Below, piece after piece: positions 17,451 to 26,345 of a stretch of DNA of 64,000 nt. The number at the start of each line of letters is the position of its first letter. Within the stretch, counting starts at the first letter, position 1. The stretch comes from an uncultured Sphingomonas sp. (GTDB lineage Bacteria > Pseudomonadota > Alphaproteobacteria > Sphingomonadales > Sphingomonadaceae): positions 116,303 through 180,302 of the forward strand of contig NZ_CALMPA010000020.1 of NCBI RefSeq assembly GCF_937871615.1, given 5' to 3'. A program made the translations under genes and the position numbers. The notes beneath the pieces are model-generated. The model saw only the letters and a list, made by a program, of their open reading frames with translations, was not told the origin of the DNA and searched no databases.

Positions 17451-20400
17451 ATGCCGCATTCAGGTTTCGTGCCGCTCCGTATCTTCTCCTCATACACGAT
17501 GCTGGATGGGGCAATCGAGCCGAAGGTGATCGCCAAGCGCGCCGCCGCGCTCGGTTTTCCGGCGGCGGCGCTTACCGATCGCAACGGGCTGTATGCGGCC
17601 ATGTCCTATTCCGATGCCGCGTGCGATGCGGGTATCCAGCCGGTGATCGGGGTGATGCTGGGGATTGCCCGGCCCGATCTGCCAGATGGCGTGGCGCCAA
17701 TCGTCGACTGGCTGGCGCTTTATGCGCAGAATATGGCCGGTTATGACAATTTGTGTGCGCTGGTCAGCGCCGCGCATCTCGATCGCCCGATCGAGCAGGC
17801 GCCGCATGTCGATTTCGCCGTGCTCGAAAGGCACGCCGAAGGGCTGATCGCCCTGACGGCTGCGGGGGAGGGCGCGCTCGCCCGCCTATATGCCGAGGAT
17901 CAGCCCGATCGCGCCAATGCCTATGCCGCGCGATTGCAGACGATCTTCCCCGATCGTCTGTATATCGAGCTTGTCCGGCGGCTGGACGAGGTGGAAGGCC
18001 GCGCGGAGCCGCATCTGCTGGATCTCGCTTATTCACAGAACCTGCCGCTCGTCGCGACCAATCCGTGCTGCTTTGCCGAGCAGGACTTCGTTGAGGCGCA
18101 TGATGCGATGCTATGCATCGCCAATTCGACCTATGTGGAAAGCGTCGATCGTCCGCGAAGCTCGCCCGATGCGTGGATGAAGCCGGCGAACGACATGCGC
18201 GCGCTGTTCGCCGATCTGCCCGAAGCGATCGCCAACACGCTCGTGGTCGCGCAGCGTTGCGCCGTCGCCGCGCCGAAACGCAAGCCGATCCTGCCCAGCC
18301 TCGCGGGGGATCGTGATGGCGAGGCGGCGATGCTGCGCAGCGACGCCGCCGCCGGGCTGGAGGCGCGGCTCGATCGGATCGCGCAAATCAGGGCGCCCGC
18401 CGGCGACGAATGGCGCGATGTCTACCGCAAGCGGCTCCAGTTCGAGCTGGATGTCATCATTCAGATGGGCTTTCCCGGCTATTTCCTGATCGTTGCCGAT
18501 TTCATCAAATGGGCCAAGGAACGCGATATTCCGGTGGGGCCGGGGCGCGGTTCGGGCGCGGGATCGGTCGTCGCCTGGGCGCTTACGATCACCGATCTCG
18601 ATCCGATCCGCCTTGGCCTGCTGTTCGAGCGTTTCCTCAATCCCGAACGCGTCTCGATGCCGGATTTCGATATCGACTTCTGCGAAACGCGGCGCGGCGA
18701 GGTGATCCGCTACGTGCAGGAGAAATACGGTCGCGATCAGGTGGCGCAGATCATCACCTTCGGTAAGCTGAAGGCGCGTGCGGTGCTGAAGGACACCGGG
18801 CGCGTGCTCCAGATGAGCTATGGCCAGGTCGATCGCCTCGCCAAGCTCGTCCCCAATCATCCGACCGATCCGTGGACGCTCGAACGCGCGCTCAACGGCG
18901 TTTCCGATCTCGCGCGCGAATATGCCAACGAGAATGATGTTCGCCGGCTGCTCGATCTGGCGATGAAGCTGGAGGGGTTGCCGCGCCACTCCTCCACCCA
19001 CGCCGCCGGCGTGGTGATCGGAGATCGGCCGCTGGCGCAACTCGTGCCGCTCTATCGCGATCCGCGCTCGGACATGCCGGTCACCCAGTTCGACATGAAA
19101 TATGTAGAAGGGGCGGGGCTGGTTAAGTTCGACTTCCTCGGCCTCAAGACGCTGTCGGTGCTCAAGAAAGCGGTCGAGATGCTGGCGAAGCGCGGCATTT
19201 CCGTCGATCTCGATGCGCTTGGCTGGGACGATGTGGAAACCTACGAACTGCTCCAGGCCGGCAACACGGTGGGCGTGTTCCAGGTGGAATCCGAAGGGAT
19301 GCGGCGCACGCTTTCCGCCGTGAAGCCGACGGTGTTCGAGGATATCATCGCGCTGGGCGCGCTTTATCGCCCCGGCCCGATGGACAATATCCCGATGTTC
19401 GGTCGCCGCAAGAACGGGCAGGAGGAGATCGAATATCCGCATCCGCTGCTTGAGGATATCCTCAAGGAAACATACGGAATTTTCGTCTATCAGGAACAGG
19501 TGATGCAGGCCGCGCAGGTGCTGGCGGGCTATACGCTCGGCGGCGCGGACCTGCTCAGGCGCGCGATGGGCAAGAAGATCAAGGCGGAAATGGACGCGCA
19601 GCGCGCGATCTTTGTCGAAGGCTGCGCCACGGCCAACAAGATCGCGGCGGCCAAGGCGAACGAACTGTTTGATTTGATCGACAAGTTCGCCGGCTATGGC
19701 TTCAACAAGAGCCACGCGGCGGCCTATGCGTTGCTCACCTATCAGACGGCATGGTTGAAGGCGCATTATCCGCACGAATTTTTTGCAGCATCAATGTGTT
19801 ACGATATCCACCTGACCGACAAGCTCGCGGTGTTCGTCGATGATATGCGGCGGATGGGCATCGAATGCCTTCCGCCCGATATCAACGCCAGCGAAGCCGA
19901 GTTCGAGGTGGAGGTGGACGATCATGGCGCGCCCGCCGTCCGCTTCGCGCTTGCCGCGCTCAAATCGGTTGGCGAAGGGGCGATGGAGAAGCTGGTCGCC
20001 GAGCGCGAGGAGCGGGGTCGGTTCATCAGCCTCGACGATCTCGCGCACCGCGTCGACCCGCGGCTGCTCAACAAGCGTCAGTTGGAAACGCTGGCGGCGG
20101 GCGGCGCGTTTGACGCGCTGGAGCCGAACCGTGCCGGCGTGTTCGCGATGGCCGAAACGATCCTCGCCGTCGCGGCGCGGACGCATGATGCGCGGATCAC
20201 CGGGCAGGGCGGCCTGTTCGGTGAATCGAGCCATGCGGGGGACACGATCAAACTGCCCCGATCCGTGCACTGGACGATGGCGCAGAAGATGGAGCAGGAG
20301 AGAGAGGCGTTCGGCTTTTACTTCTCCGCCCATCCGGTCGATCGCCACGCCCATCTCGCCAAAATGCACGGCGCGCGGCAGTTCGCGGCGCTGGGCGAGC

Positions 20401-20948
20401 TTTCGATCCCGGATGACGGCACGCGCGCCGGCGCGGCCATGGCGGTGCTGGTGGAGGATGCGCGCTGGCGCACGTCGGCTCGTGGGCGGCGCTATATGAT
20501 GGCGACGCTCTCGGATCAGAGCGGGCAATTCATCGCGACCTGTTTCGACGATCAGGTTGCCGCCGATCTTGAGGAAGCCGCGAAGGCGGGGGCCTGTGGT
20601 CTCGCGACAGTGGAGCTTGATCGCCGACCGGGAGAGGATCAGCCACGCGTCTCGATCAAGCGGCTCCAGCCATTCGAATCGCTCGCCTCGATGGCGCGGT
20701 TCGTGGCGGAGATCACGATCGACAGCGCGGATGCGATCGCCCCGCTTGCCGATCTTCTCGCCGGGCAACGCGGCGCGCGTGGTGAAGTGCGGCTGAAAAT
20801 TCGCCTGCGGAGCGGCGGCGAGGTGACGCTGTTGCTTGGCCGCGATTTTCTGCTCGATGCCGAGATGATCGAACGCGCCAATGTGCTGCCCGGCGTGCTG
20901 AGCGCAACGCTGGGACGGGCCGAGGCGATGCTCACCCTGGCGGGATAA
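17451..20948 (+). CDS. dnaE: DNA polymerase III subunit alpha
   Basis: Replicative DNA polymerase, C family, 1165 residues (E. coli DnaE 1160). Domains in order are: PHP (about 1-280); polymerase core with GRGSGAGSVVAW and the catalytic DFDIDF near residue 405, PRHSSTHAAGVVI and KFDFLGLKTLSVL; then the helix-hairpin-helix and OB-fold C-terminus (TSARGRRYMMATLSDQSGQF). In the PHP domain the first metal-binding histidines are replaced (FVPLRIFSSYT, where E. coli has FVHLRVHSDYS), so proofreading or phosphatase activity of this domain is unlikely. It is convergent with the cyclophilin gene, 9 bp apart. Confidence 0.97.
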   Translation: MPHSGFVPLRIFSSYTMLDGAIEPKVIAKRAAALGFPAAALTDRNGLYAAMSYSDAACDAGIQPVIGVMLGIARPDLPDGVAPIVDWLALYAQNMAGYDNLCALVSAAHLDRPIEQAPHVDFAVLERHAEGLIALTAAGEGALARLYAEDQPDRANAYAARLQTIFPDRLYIELVRRLDEVEGRAEPHLLDLAYSQNLPLVATNPCCFAEQDFVEAHDAMLCIANSTYVESVDRPRSSPDAWMKPANDMRALFADLPEAIANTLVVAQRCAVAAPKRKPILPSLAGDRDGEAAMLRSDAAAGLEARLDRIAQIRAPAGDEWRDVYRKRLQFELDVIIQMGFPGYFLIVADFIKWAKERDIPVGPGRGSGAGSVVAWALTITDLDPIRLGLLFERFLNPERVSMPDFDIDFCETRRGEVIRYVQEKYGRDQVAQIITFGKLKARAVLKDTGRVLQMSYGQVDRLAKLVPNHPTDPWTLERALNGVSDLAREYANENDVRRLLDLAMKLEGLPRHSSTHAAGVVIGDRPLAQLVPLYRDPRSDMPVTQFDMKYVEGAGLVKFDFLGLKTLSVLKKAVEMLAKRGISVDLDALGWDDVETYELLQAGNTVGVFQVESEGMRRTLSAVKPTVFEDIIALGALYRPGPMDNIPMFGRRKNGQEEIEYPHPLLEDILKETYGIFVYQEQVMQAAQVLAGYTLGGADLLRRAMGKKIKAEMDAQRAIFVEGCATANKIAAAKANELFDLIDKFAGYGFNKSHAAAYALLTYQTAWLKAHYPHEFFAASMCYDIHLTDKLAVFVDDMRRMGIECLPPDINASEAEFEVEVDDHGAPAVRFALAALKSVGEGAMEKLVAEREERGRFISLDDLAHRVDPRLLNKRQLETLAAGGAFDALEPNRAGVFAMAETILAVAARTHDARITGQGGLFGESSHAGDTIKLPRSVHWTMAQKMEQEREAFGFYFSAHPVDRHAHLAKMHGARQFAALGELSIPDDGTRAGAAMAVLVEDARWRTSARGRRYMMATLSDQSGQFIATCFDDQVAADLEEAAKAGACGLATVELDRRPGEDQPRVSIKRLQPFESLASMARFVAEITIDSADAIAPLADLLAGQRGARGEVRLKIRLRSGGEVTLLLGRDFLLDAEMIERANVLPGVLSATLGRAEAMLTLAG

Positions 20949-20957
20949 CGGCTTCGA

Positions 20958-21635
20958 TCAGTTGATCGGCGTGCCGGGCGTTGCGGCAGGCTCCGGCTTC
21001 GTGGCGGCGAGCGGCGGCGAGCGGCGCACCGTCAACACCTTGATCGTCGGTTCCAGCATCTGCCCCTTCATCACGCCTTCGCCGCGGGTTTGCGAGGTGG
21101 GCGCGTCCATGATGCGGTGGACGATATCCATGCCGCGCACCACCCGACCGAATACGGCATAGCCGGGATCGGTCGTGGTCGCGTCCATCGAGCTAAGATT
21201 GCCGACGATGATGAAGAAATCGCCAGCGGCGGTGCCCGGCTTGCCCATCGCCATGGAGATCGCGCCATCGACGTGGCTGAGGCCGGTCTTGCTGGTCGGC
21301 TCGTGCGGGATCGGGGGCAGCGTGCGCTTGGGATCGTTCCCGGTGCCGAACTGGATGAAGCCGAAATTATCCTGAATCTTCACCGCCCGATAAAAATTCA
21401 CCCCGTCGAGCCGCTTTTGATCGACATATTTGAGGAAATTGGCGGCGGTGATCGGCGCATGTTCCTTGTCGACCGCGATCACGATCGGCCCGAGGCTGGT
21501 GGTAACCGTCACGTCCACCATGCCGGCTGGATTTGTAACGCCGGTGGTTGGGGCGGGCATCGGTGCCGCGTTCTGGGCAAAAGCGGCGACGGGTGAAAAT
21601 GCCAGCAGCGCGGCGAGCGGGAGAAAGTTGCGCAT
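20958..21635 (-). CDS. Periplasmic peptidyl-prolyl cis-trans isomerase, cyclophilin type
   Basis: Catalyses proline isomerisation during periplasmic folding. The 225 residues begin with a signal peptide (residues 1 to about 21, ending AFAQ). The cyclophilin domain carries GVNFYRAVKIQDNFGFIQFG (catalytic Arg and Gln), MAMGKPGTAAGDFFI and YAVFGRVVRGMDIV. The C-terminus is Pro/Ala-rich. It lies 52 bp downstream of the efflux outer-membrane gene on the same strand, so read-through is possible but not required. Confidence 0.93.
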   Translation of the reverse strand: MRNFLPLAALLAFSPVAAFAQNAAPMPAPTTGVTNPAGMVDVTVTTSLGPIVIAVDKEHAPITAANFLKYVDQKRLDGVNFYRAVKIQDNFGFIQFGTGNDPKRTLPPIPHEPTSKTGLSHVDGAISMAMGKPGTAAGDFFIIVGNLSSMDATTTDPGYAVFGRVVRGMDIVHRIMDAPTSQTRGEGVMKGQMLEPTIKVLTVRRSPPLAATKPEPAATPGTPIN

Positions 21636-21687
21636 GGCCTCACCCTAACATTTCCGCGGTGATTGTGTCAGCCGCCGACAGTTTAAA

Positions 21688-23121
21688 TCACGGCGTTTTC
21701 GCAAGCTCCGGCCCAGCCGGACCGGCATCGAGCAATGAATCCCCGCCCAATGCGCGATAGAGCGTTACCAGATTGGTGGCGCGTGTCAGCTTGGTCTGAA
21801 CCAGCCCGCGTTGCGCCGAATAGAGCGAACGCTGCGCGACAAGGGTGGCGAGGAACGTGTCGATCTCGCCGCGATAACGCGCATCCGCCAATTGATAATT
21901 GTCGAGCGCGGCATCGGCGTTGCGCTGGTTCGCGGCCAGCTCATCGGCGATCGTGCCGCGACGTGCGAGCGCGTTCGCCACGTCGCGAAACGCCGTCTGG
22001 ATCGCCTTTTCATATGTGGCGAGCGCCGCATCGCGCTGCGTCTGGGACTGGGCGACCGCCGCGCTGCCCGCCCCGCCGCTGAAGATCGGATAGGCCGCGT
22101 TGGCGGTGCCCGAATAGTTGAACGCGCCGCCGTCGAACAACGAATTGAGCGCGCCACTGGCAAAACCGAGCAGCCCGGTCAGAGAAATTTTCGGGAAAAG
22201 TTGCGCGCGCGCCGCACCGATCTGGGCGTTGGCGGCGCGCAGGGCATATTCGGCGCTTACCACGTCGGGGCGGCGCAGCAGAACACTCGAATCGAGCCCC
22301 GCGGGCAATTCCGCAATGGCGGCGCCGGCCTCATCGACCGATGCGGGGAGCAATACGAGGTCGACCGGCGCGCCGATGAGCAACTGAAGCGCGTTCACGT
22401 CCTGCGCCAGCGCGGTTTTCTGCGCGGCCAGATCGGCTTCCGCGCTTGCCAGCACCTGTTCGGCCTGCCGCAGATCGGTGCGCGGCGCGACGCCGCCTTT
22501 CAGTCGCGCATCGGTTAGCGAGACGCTGCGGCGGGCGTTGGCGGCGGTTTCCTCCGCGATCGCAAGCAGGCTGCGATCGGCGGCGTAGCTCAGCCACGCG
22601 CCGGCAACATCGCCCACGAGCGTCAGCCGCGTCGCACGTGCGGTCGCTTCCTGCGCGAAATAGCGGTTGAGCGCGGCGCTGGTCAGCGAGCGGACGCGGC
22701 CGAACAGATCAAGTTCGAACGCGGTTACGCCGATGCTGGTGGAAAGCGATTCCGTGTTGGCCGTGCCGGTCGCAATGGGGGTGTTCCTGTGGCTGTAGCC
22801 ATAGGCGCCGCTCGCGCCGATGGTCGGGAACAATTCGCCGCGCTGGATGCGATATTGCGCGCGCGCCGCCTCGATATTGGCCGCCGCGATGCGCAGATCG
22901 CGATTGTTGGCGAGCGCCTGGCCGATGATCCGTTGCAGCCGCGGATCGCGGAAGATGTCGCGATAGGTGACGCTCGGCAGCGATGCCTCGCTCTGCCGCA
23001 GATAAGCGTCGCCGATCGGCCAGGACGCGGGGACCGGCGCTTCCGGGCGCACATATTTCGGCGCCATGCTGCACGCGGATAGCGATGCGCCGGCGGCCAG
23101 CAGGATGGCGCGGCGCATCAT
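21688..23121 (-). CDS. RND efflux outer-membrane lipoprotein (OprM/NodT family)
   Basis: Trimeric outer-membrane channel of a tripartite drug efflux system. The 477 residues start with a lipoprotein signal whose lipobox LSAC puts the acylated cysteine at residue 17. Two outer-membrane-efflux repeats follow (DLRIAAANIEAARAQYRIQR, then LRRPDVVSAEYALRAANAQI and an ARAQLFPKISLTG repeat), with long coiled-coil segments. The ATGATG start overlaps the pump gene's stop by 4 bp. The frame stays open upstream into the pump gene, but that part is antisense-like and out of family. Confidence 0.94.
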   Translation of the reverse strand: MMRRAILLAAGASLSACSMAPKYVRPEAPVPASWPIGDAYLRQSEASLPSVTYRDIFRDPRLQRIIGQALANNRDLRIAAANIEAARAQYRIQRGELFPTIGASGAYGYSHRNTPIATGTANTESLSTSIGVTAFELDLFGRVRSLTSAALNRYFAQEATARATRLTLVGDVAGAWLSYAADRSLLAIAEETAANARRSVSLTDARLKGGVAPRTDLRQAEQVLASAEADLAAQKTALAQDVNALQLLIGAPVDLVLLPASVDEAGAAIAELPAGLDSSVLLRRPDVVSAEYALRAANAQIGAARAQLFPKISLTGLLGFASGALNSLFDGGAFNYSGTANAAYPIFSGGAGSAAVAQSQTQRDAALATYEKAIQTAFRDVANALARRGTIADELAANQRNADAALDNYQLADARYRGEIDTFLATLVAQRSLYSAQRGLVQTKLTRATNLVTLYRALGGDSLLDAGPAGPELAKTP

Positions 23122-26100
23122 GATTGCGCGCCCGATGGCGATGCGGCGCCGGCTTCGGGCGGGTGATATCCCGGCTCCTCGCCGCGAATGCGCGCCAGCG
23201 TGTCCCGGAAGCCGCGGCGGACGATGACGAAGAACATCGGGATATAGAAAACCGCAAGGATCGTCGCGGTCAGCATGCCGCCGATCACCGCCGTGCCGAT
23301 CGCGATCCGGCTGTTCGCGCCCGCGCCGGTGGAGATCGCCAGCGGCAGCACGCCGAAGATGAAGGCGAAGCTCGTCATCAGGATCGGGCGCAGGCGGATG
23401 CGCGCCGCCGCGAGCGCCGCCTCGATCACGCGCTTGCCCTTCCGTTCCTCCTGCTCGGCGAATTCGATCATCAGGATGGCGTTTTTGGCGGCAAGGCCCA
23501 TCGTCGTCAGCAGCCCGATTTGCAGATAAACGTCGTTGGTAAGTCCGCGCAACGTGACGAACAGGATCGCGCCGATCAGCCCGAGCGGGATCACCAGCAG
23601 CACGGCGAGCGGGATCGACCAGCTCTCGTACAATGCGGCGAGGCAGAGGAACACCACCACCAGCGAAAGCGCGTAGAGCAGCGGCGCTTGTCCCGACGAC
23701 AGGCGCTCCTGATAGGAAATGCCCGACCAGGCGATGCTGGTGCCCGGAATCTTCGCGGCAAGCTCGGCAATGCGCTGCATCGCATCGCCCGAACTGACGC
23801 CGCGCGCACCCGAGCCCTGAATCTCGAAGGACTGAACGCCATTGAAGCGCGACAGCGTGGTCGGCGCCTGCGACCAGCTTGTCGATGAGAAAGAGGAGAA
23901 GGGCACCATCTGCCCGCCCGATCCACGCACGAACCATTGATCTATATTGTTCGGCGCGGAGCGAAACGGCGCGTCCCCCTGCACATAGACACGCTTCACA
24001 CGGCCGCGATCGACGAAATCGTTGACATAGCGCCCGCCCCAGGCGGTGGAGAGCGTGGTGTTCACGTCATTCTGGGTCAGGCCGAGCGATGCGATTTTCT
24101 GCGCGTCGGTATTCACCTGAAGCGTGCCGATATCGGGCAATTCGGACAGGCGCACGCCCTTCAGCTTCGGGTCGGCGCTCGCCAGCGCCACCAGCTTGTC
24201 GCGCGCCGCGGCGAAATCCTGTTGCGACAGCCCCCCGGTGTTCTGGAGTTCGACCGTGAAGCCATCCGATTGGCCCAGTCCGCGGATCGCCGGCGGGATC
24301 ATCACGAAAACCTGTGCGTCGCGGAAGTTGCTGAACGCGGCGGATGCGCGCGCGGCGATCGCGTCGGCGCTGTTTTCCTTGCCCTCGCGTTTGGACCAGT
24401 CGGTGAGCGTCATGAAACCCTGGCCCGTGTTCTGGCCGCTCGCACCACCACCGCCGCCGCCTGCCACGGTGAGCAGGGTCTTCAGGTTTTTCTCTTCGCT
24501 TTCCATGAAATAGCGTTCGACGTCGCGCTGCACCGCGGTGGTGCGGTTGAGCGTTGCGCCGGCAGGCAGGCGGATCTGGACCATCGCGCCGCCCTGATCC
24601 TCGGTCGGGAGGAAGCCGGTCGGCAGGCGCAGGAACAACACCGCGAGCAAGGCGACAATCACCGCATAGATCGTGAGGAACAGCCACTTGCGCTCCACGA
24701 CCCGCCCAACCGCGCCGGTATAGCGTTGCACGCCCCGATCGAAATTGCTGTTGAACCAGATTTTGGCGCGCTCGCCGCCATCGATCAGCCACGGCGCGTG
24801 GCGCCCGAGCCATGTATCGCGCGGATCGGGCTCCATGCTTTTCTGCCTGAGCAGATTGGAGGTGATCGCGGGGGAAAGGATGATCGCAACGGCAACGGAA
24901 AGCACCATCGCGGAAATGATCGTGAGCGAGAACTGGCGATAGATCACGCCGGTCGAGCCGCCGAAAAACGCCATCGGCAGGAATACCGCCGACAACACCA
25001 GCGCGATGGCGACCAGCGCGACGGTGATTTCCTTCATCGATTCGATGGTCGCCTCGCGCGGCGTCATCTCCGGATTTTCGTGCATCAGCCGTTCGACATT
25101 CTCGACCACGACGATCGCGTCATCGACGAGCAGGCCGATCGCCAGCACCAATCCGAACAGCGTGAGCGTATTGATCGTGAACCCGGCGAGATAGAAGATC
25201 GCGAACGTGCCAAGCAGCACGACCGGCACCGCGATCGTCGGCACCAGTGTCGCCCGCCAGCTTTGCAGGAAGACGAACATCACGATCACGACGAGGATGA
25301 TCGCCTCGATCAGCGTCTTCACCACCTCGCTGATCGACAGCTTGATGAAGTCCGTCGAATCATTGGCATAGGAAACGCGCAGATTGGGCGGGAAGGTTTT
25401 GGAGATGCGCGCGATCTCTGCCTTCACCAGTTCCGCCGTCTTGAGCGCGTCGGCGCCCGGCGCGAGCAGCACGGCCATCCCCGCGCCGGGGTGGCGATTG
25501 ACCCTGCTCGACGAGGCATAGTTTTCCGCGCCCAGCTCGATCCGCGCGACATCGGCCAGCCGCACCGTCGCGCCGGAGGGAAGCGTCTTCAGGATGATCT
25601 CGCGAAACTGCTCCGGCGTCTGAAGGCGTGATTGCGCGGTCACTGTCGCGTTCAGCATCTGGGTCTGCGGCATCGGCTGGGCGCCGATCTCGCCCGCCGC
25701 AACCTCGGTATTCTGGTTCTGGATCGCGGTGATGACATCGCCCGGCATCAGCGAGAAGCTGGCGAGCTTGCCCGGATCGAGCCAGATGCGCATCGCATAT
25801 TGCGCGCCGAACACATTCGTATCGCCAACCCCCGGCACCCGGCCAAGCGGCTCCTGCAAATTGGCGACGAGATAGTCCGAAACGTCCTGATTGGTCATCC
25901 GGTCGGTGATGTCGTAGATGCCGGCGATCAGCAGATTGTCCGGGTTCGATTTGCGAACCACGATGCCCTGCTGCTGCACCTGCGCCGGGAGCCGGCTCAC
26001 CGCCTGCTGAACCTGATTTTGCACCTGCACCTGCGCGATATCGGGATTGGTGCCCTTGGCGAAGGTCGCGGTGATGGAAACCGATCCGCGCGAGGATGAG

Positions 26101-26342
26101 GATGAACTGAAATAGAGCAGCCCGTCGATCCCGGTGAGCTGCTGCTCGATCACCTGCGTGACCGAATTCTGGATCGTCTGGGCGTTGGCGCCCGGATAGG
26201 AGGCGCGGACCGATACCTGGGGCGGCGCCACATCCGGATATTGCGCGATCGGCAGCCCCATGATCGCGCCGATGCCGGCCATCATCACGATGATCGCCAG
26301 CACCCAGGCAAAGATCGGGCGATCAATGAAGATACGCGACAT
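23118..26342 (-). CDS. RND efflux pump, HAE1 family (AcrB/MexB-like)
   Basis: Proton-driven inner-membrane transporter exporting hydrophobic and amphiphilic compounds. The 1074 residues contain the duplicated 12-helix RND layout. The start SRIFIDRPIFAWVLAIIVMMAG is canonical. The proton-relay pair lies in GLLVDDAIVVVENVER, the porter-domain motif is SYPGANAQTIQNSVTQVIEQ, and GAKNAIL-like LAAKNAILMIEFAEQ marks the second-half helix. The start lies 3 bp after the adaptor stop. Substrates cannot be predicted from sequence alone. Confidence 0.96.
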   Translation of the reverse strand: MSRIFIDRPIFAWVLAIIVMMAGIGAIMGLPIAQYPDVAPPQVSVRASYPGANAQTIQNSVTQVIEQQLTGIDGLLYFSSSSSSRGSVSITATFAKGTNPDIAQVQVQNQVQQAVSRLPAQVQQQGIVVRKSNPDNLLIAGIYDITDRMTNQDVSDYLVANLQEPLGRVPGVGDTNVFGAQYAMRIWLDPGKLASFSLMPGDVITAIQNQNTEVAAGEIGAQPMPQTQMLNATVTAQSRLQTPEQFREIILKTLPSGATVRLADVARIELGAENYASSSRVNRHPGAGMAVLLAPGADALKTAELVKAEIARISKTFPPNLRVSYANDSTDFIKLSISEVVKTLIEAIILVVIVMFVFLQSWRATLVPTIAVPVVLLGTFAIFYLAGFTINTLTLFGLVLAIGLLVDDAIVVVENVERLMHENPEMTPREATIESMKEITVALVAIALVLSAVFLPMAFFGGSTGVIYRQFSLTIISAMVLSVAVAIILSPAITSNLLRQKSMEPDPRDTWLGRHAPWLIDGGERAKIWFNSNFDRGVQRYTGAVGRVVERKWLFLTIYAVIVALLAVLFLRLPTGFLPTEDQGGAMVQIRLPAGATLNRTTAVQRDVERYFMESEEKNLKTLLTVAGGGGGGASGQNTGQGFMTLTDWSKREGKENSADAIAARASAAFSNFRDAQVFVMIPPAIRGLGQSDGFTVELQNTGGLSQQDFAAARDKLVALASADPKLKGVRLSELPDIGTLQVNTDAQKIASLGLTQNDVNTTLSTAWGGRYVNDFVDRGRVKRVYVQGDAPFRSAPNNIDQWFVRGSGGQMVPFSSFSSTSWSQAPTTLSRFNGVQSFEIQGSGARGVSSGDAMQRIAELAAKIPGTSIAWSGISYQERLSSGQAPLLYALSLVVVFLCLAALYESWSIPLAVLLVIPLGLIGAILFVTLRGLTNDVYLQIGLLTTMGLAAKNAILMIEFAEQEERKGKRVIEAALAAARIRLRPILMTSFAFIFGVLPLAISTGAGANSRIAIGTAVIGGMLTATILAVFYIPMFFVIVRRGFRDTLARIRGEEPGYHPPEAGAASPSGAQS

Positions 26343-26345
26343 GGA

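Noticed and set aside
18111-19775. Long reverse frame opposite dnaE (554 codons)
   Set aside because: Antisense shadow of the conserved polymerase core; no recognisable motif and no ribosome-binding site.
23122-23937. Upstream extension of the OprM-like gene into the pump gene
   Set aside because: The extension is an out-of-frame reading of the pump C-terminus. The lipoprotein signal with its lipobox starts at 23121.
23937-25631. Long forward frame opposite the RND pump gene (564 codons)
   Set aside because: Antisense shadow; Arg/His/Asp-rich low-complexity translation with no domain.
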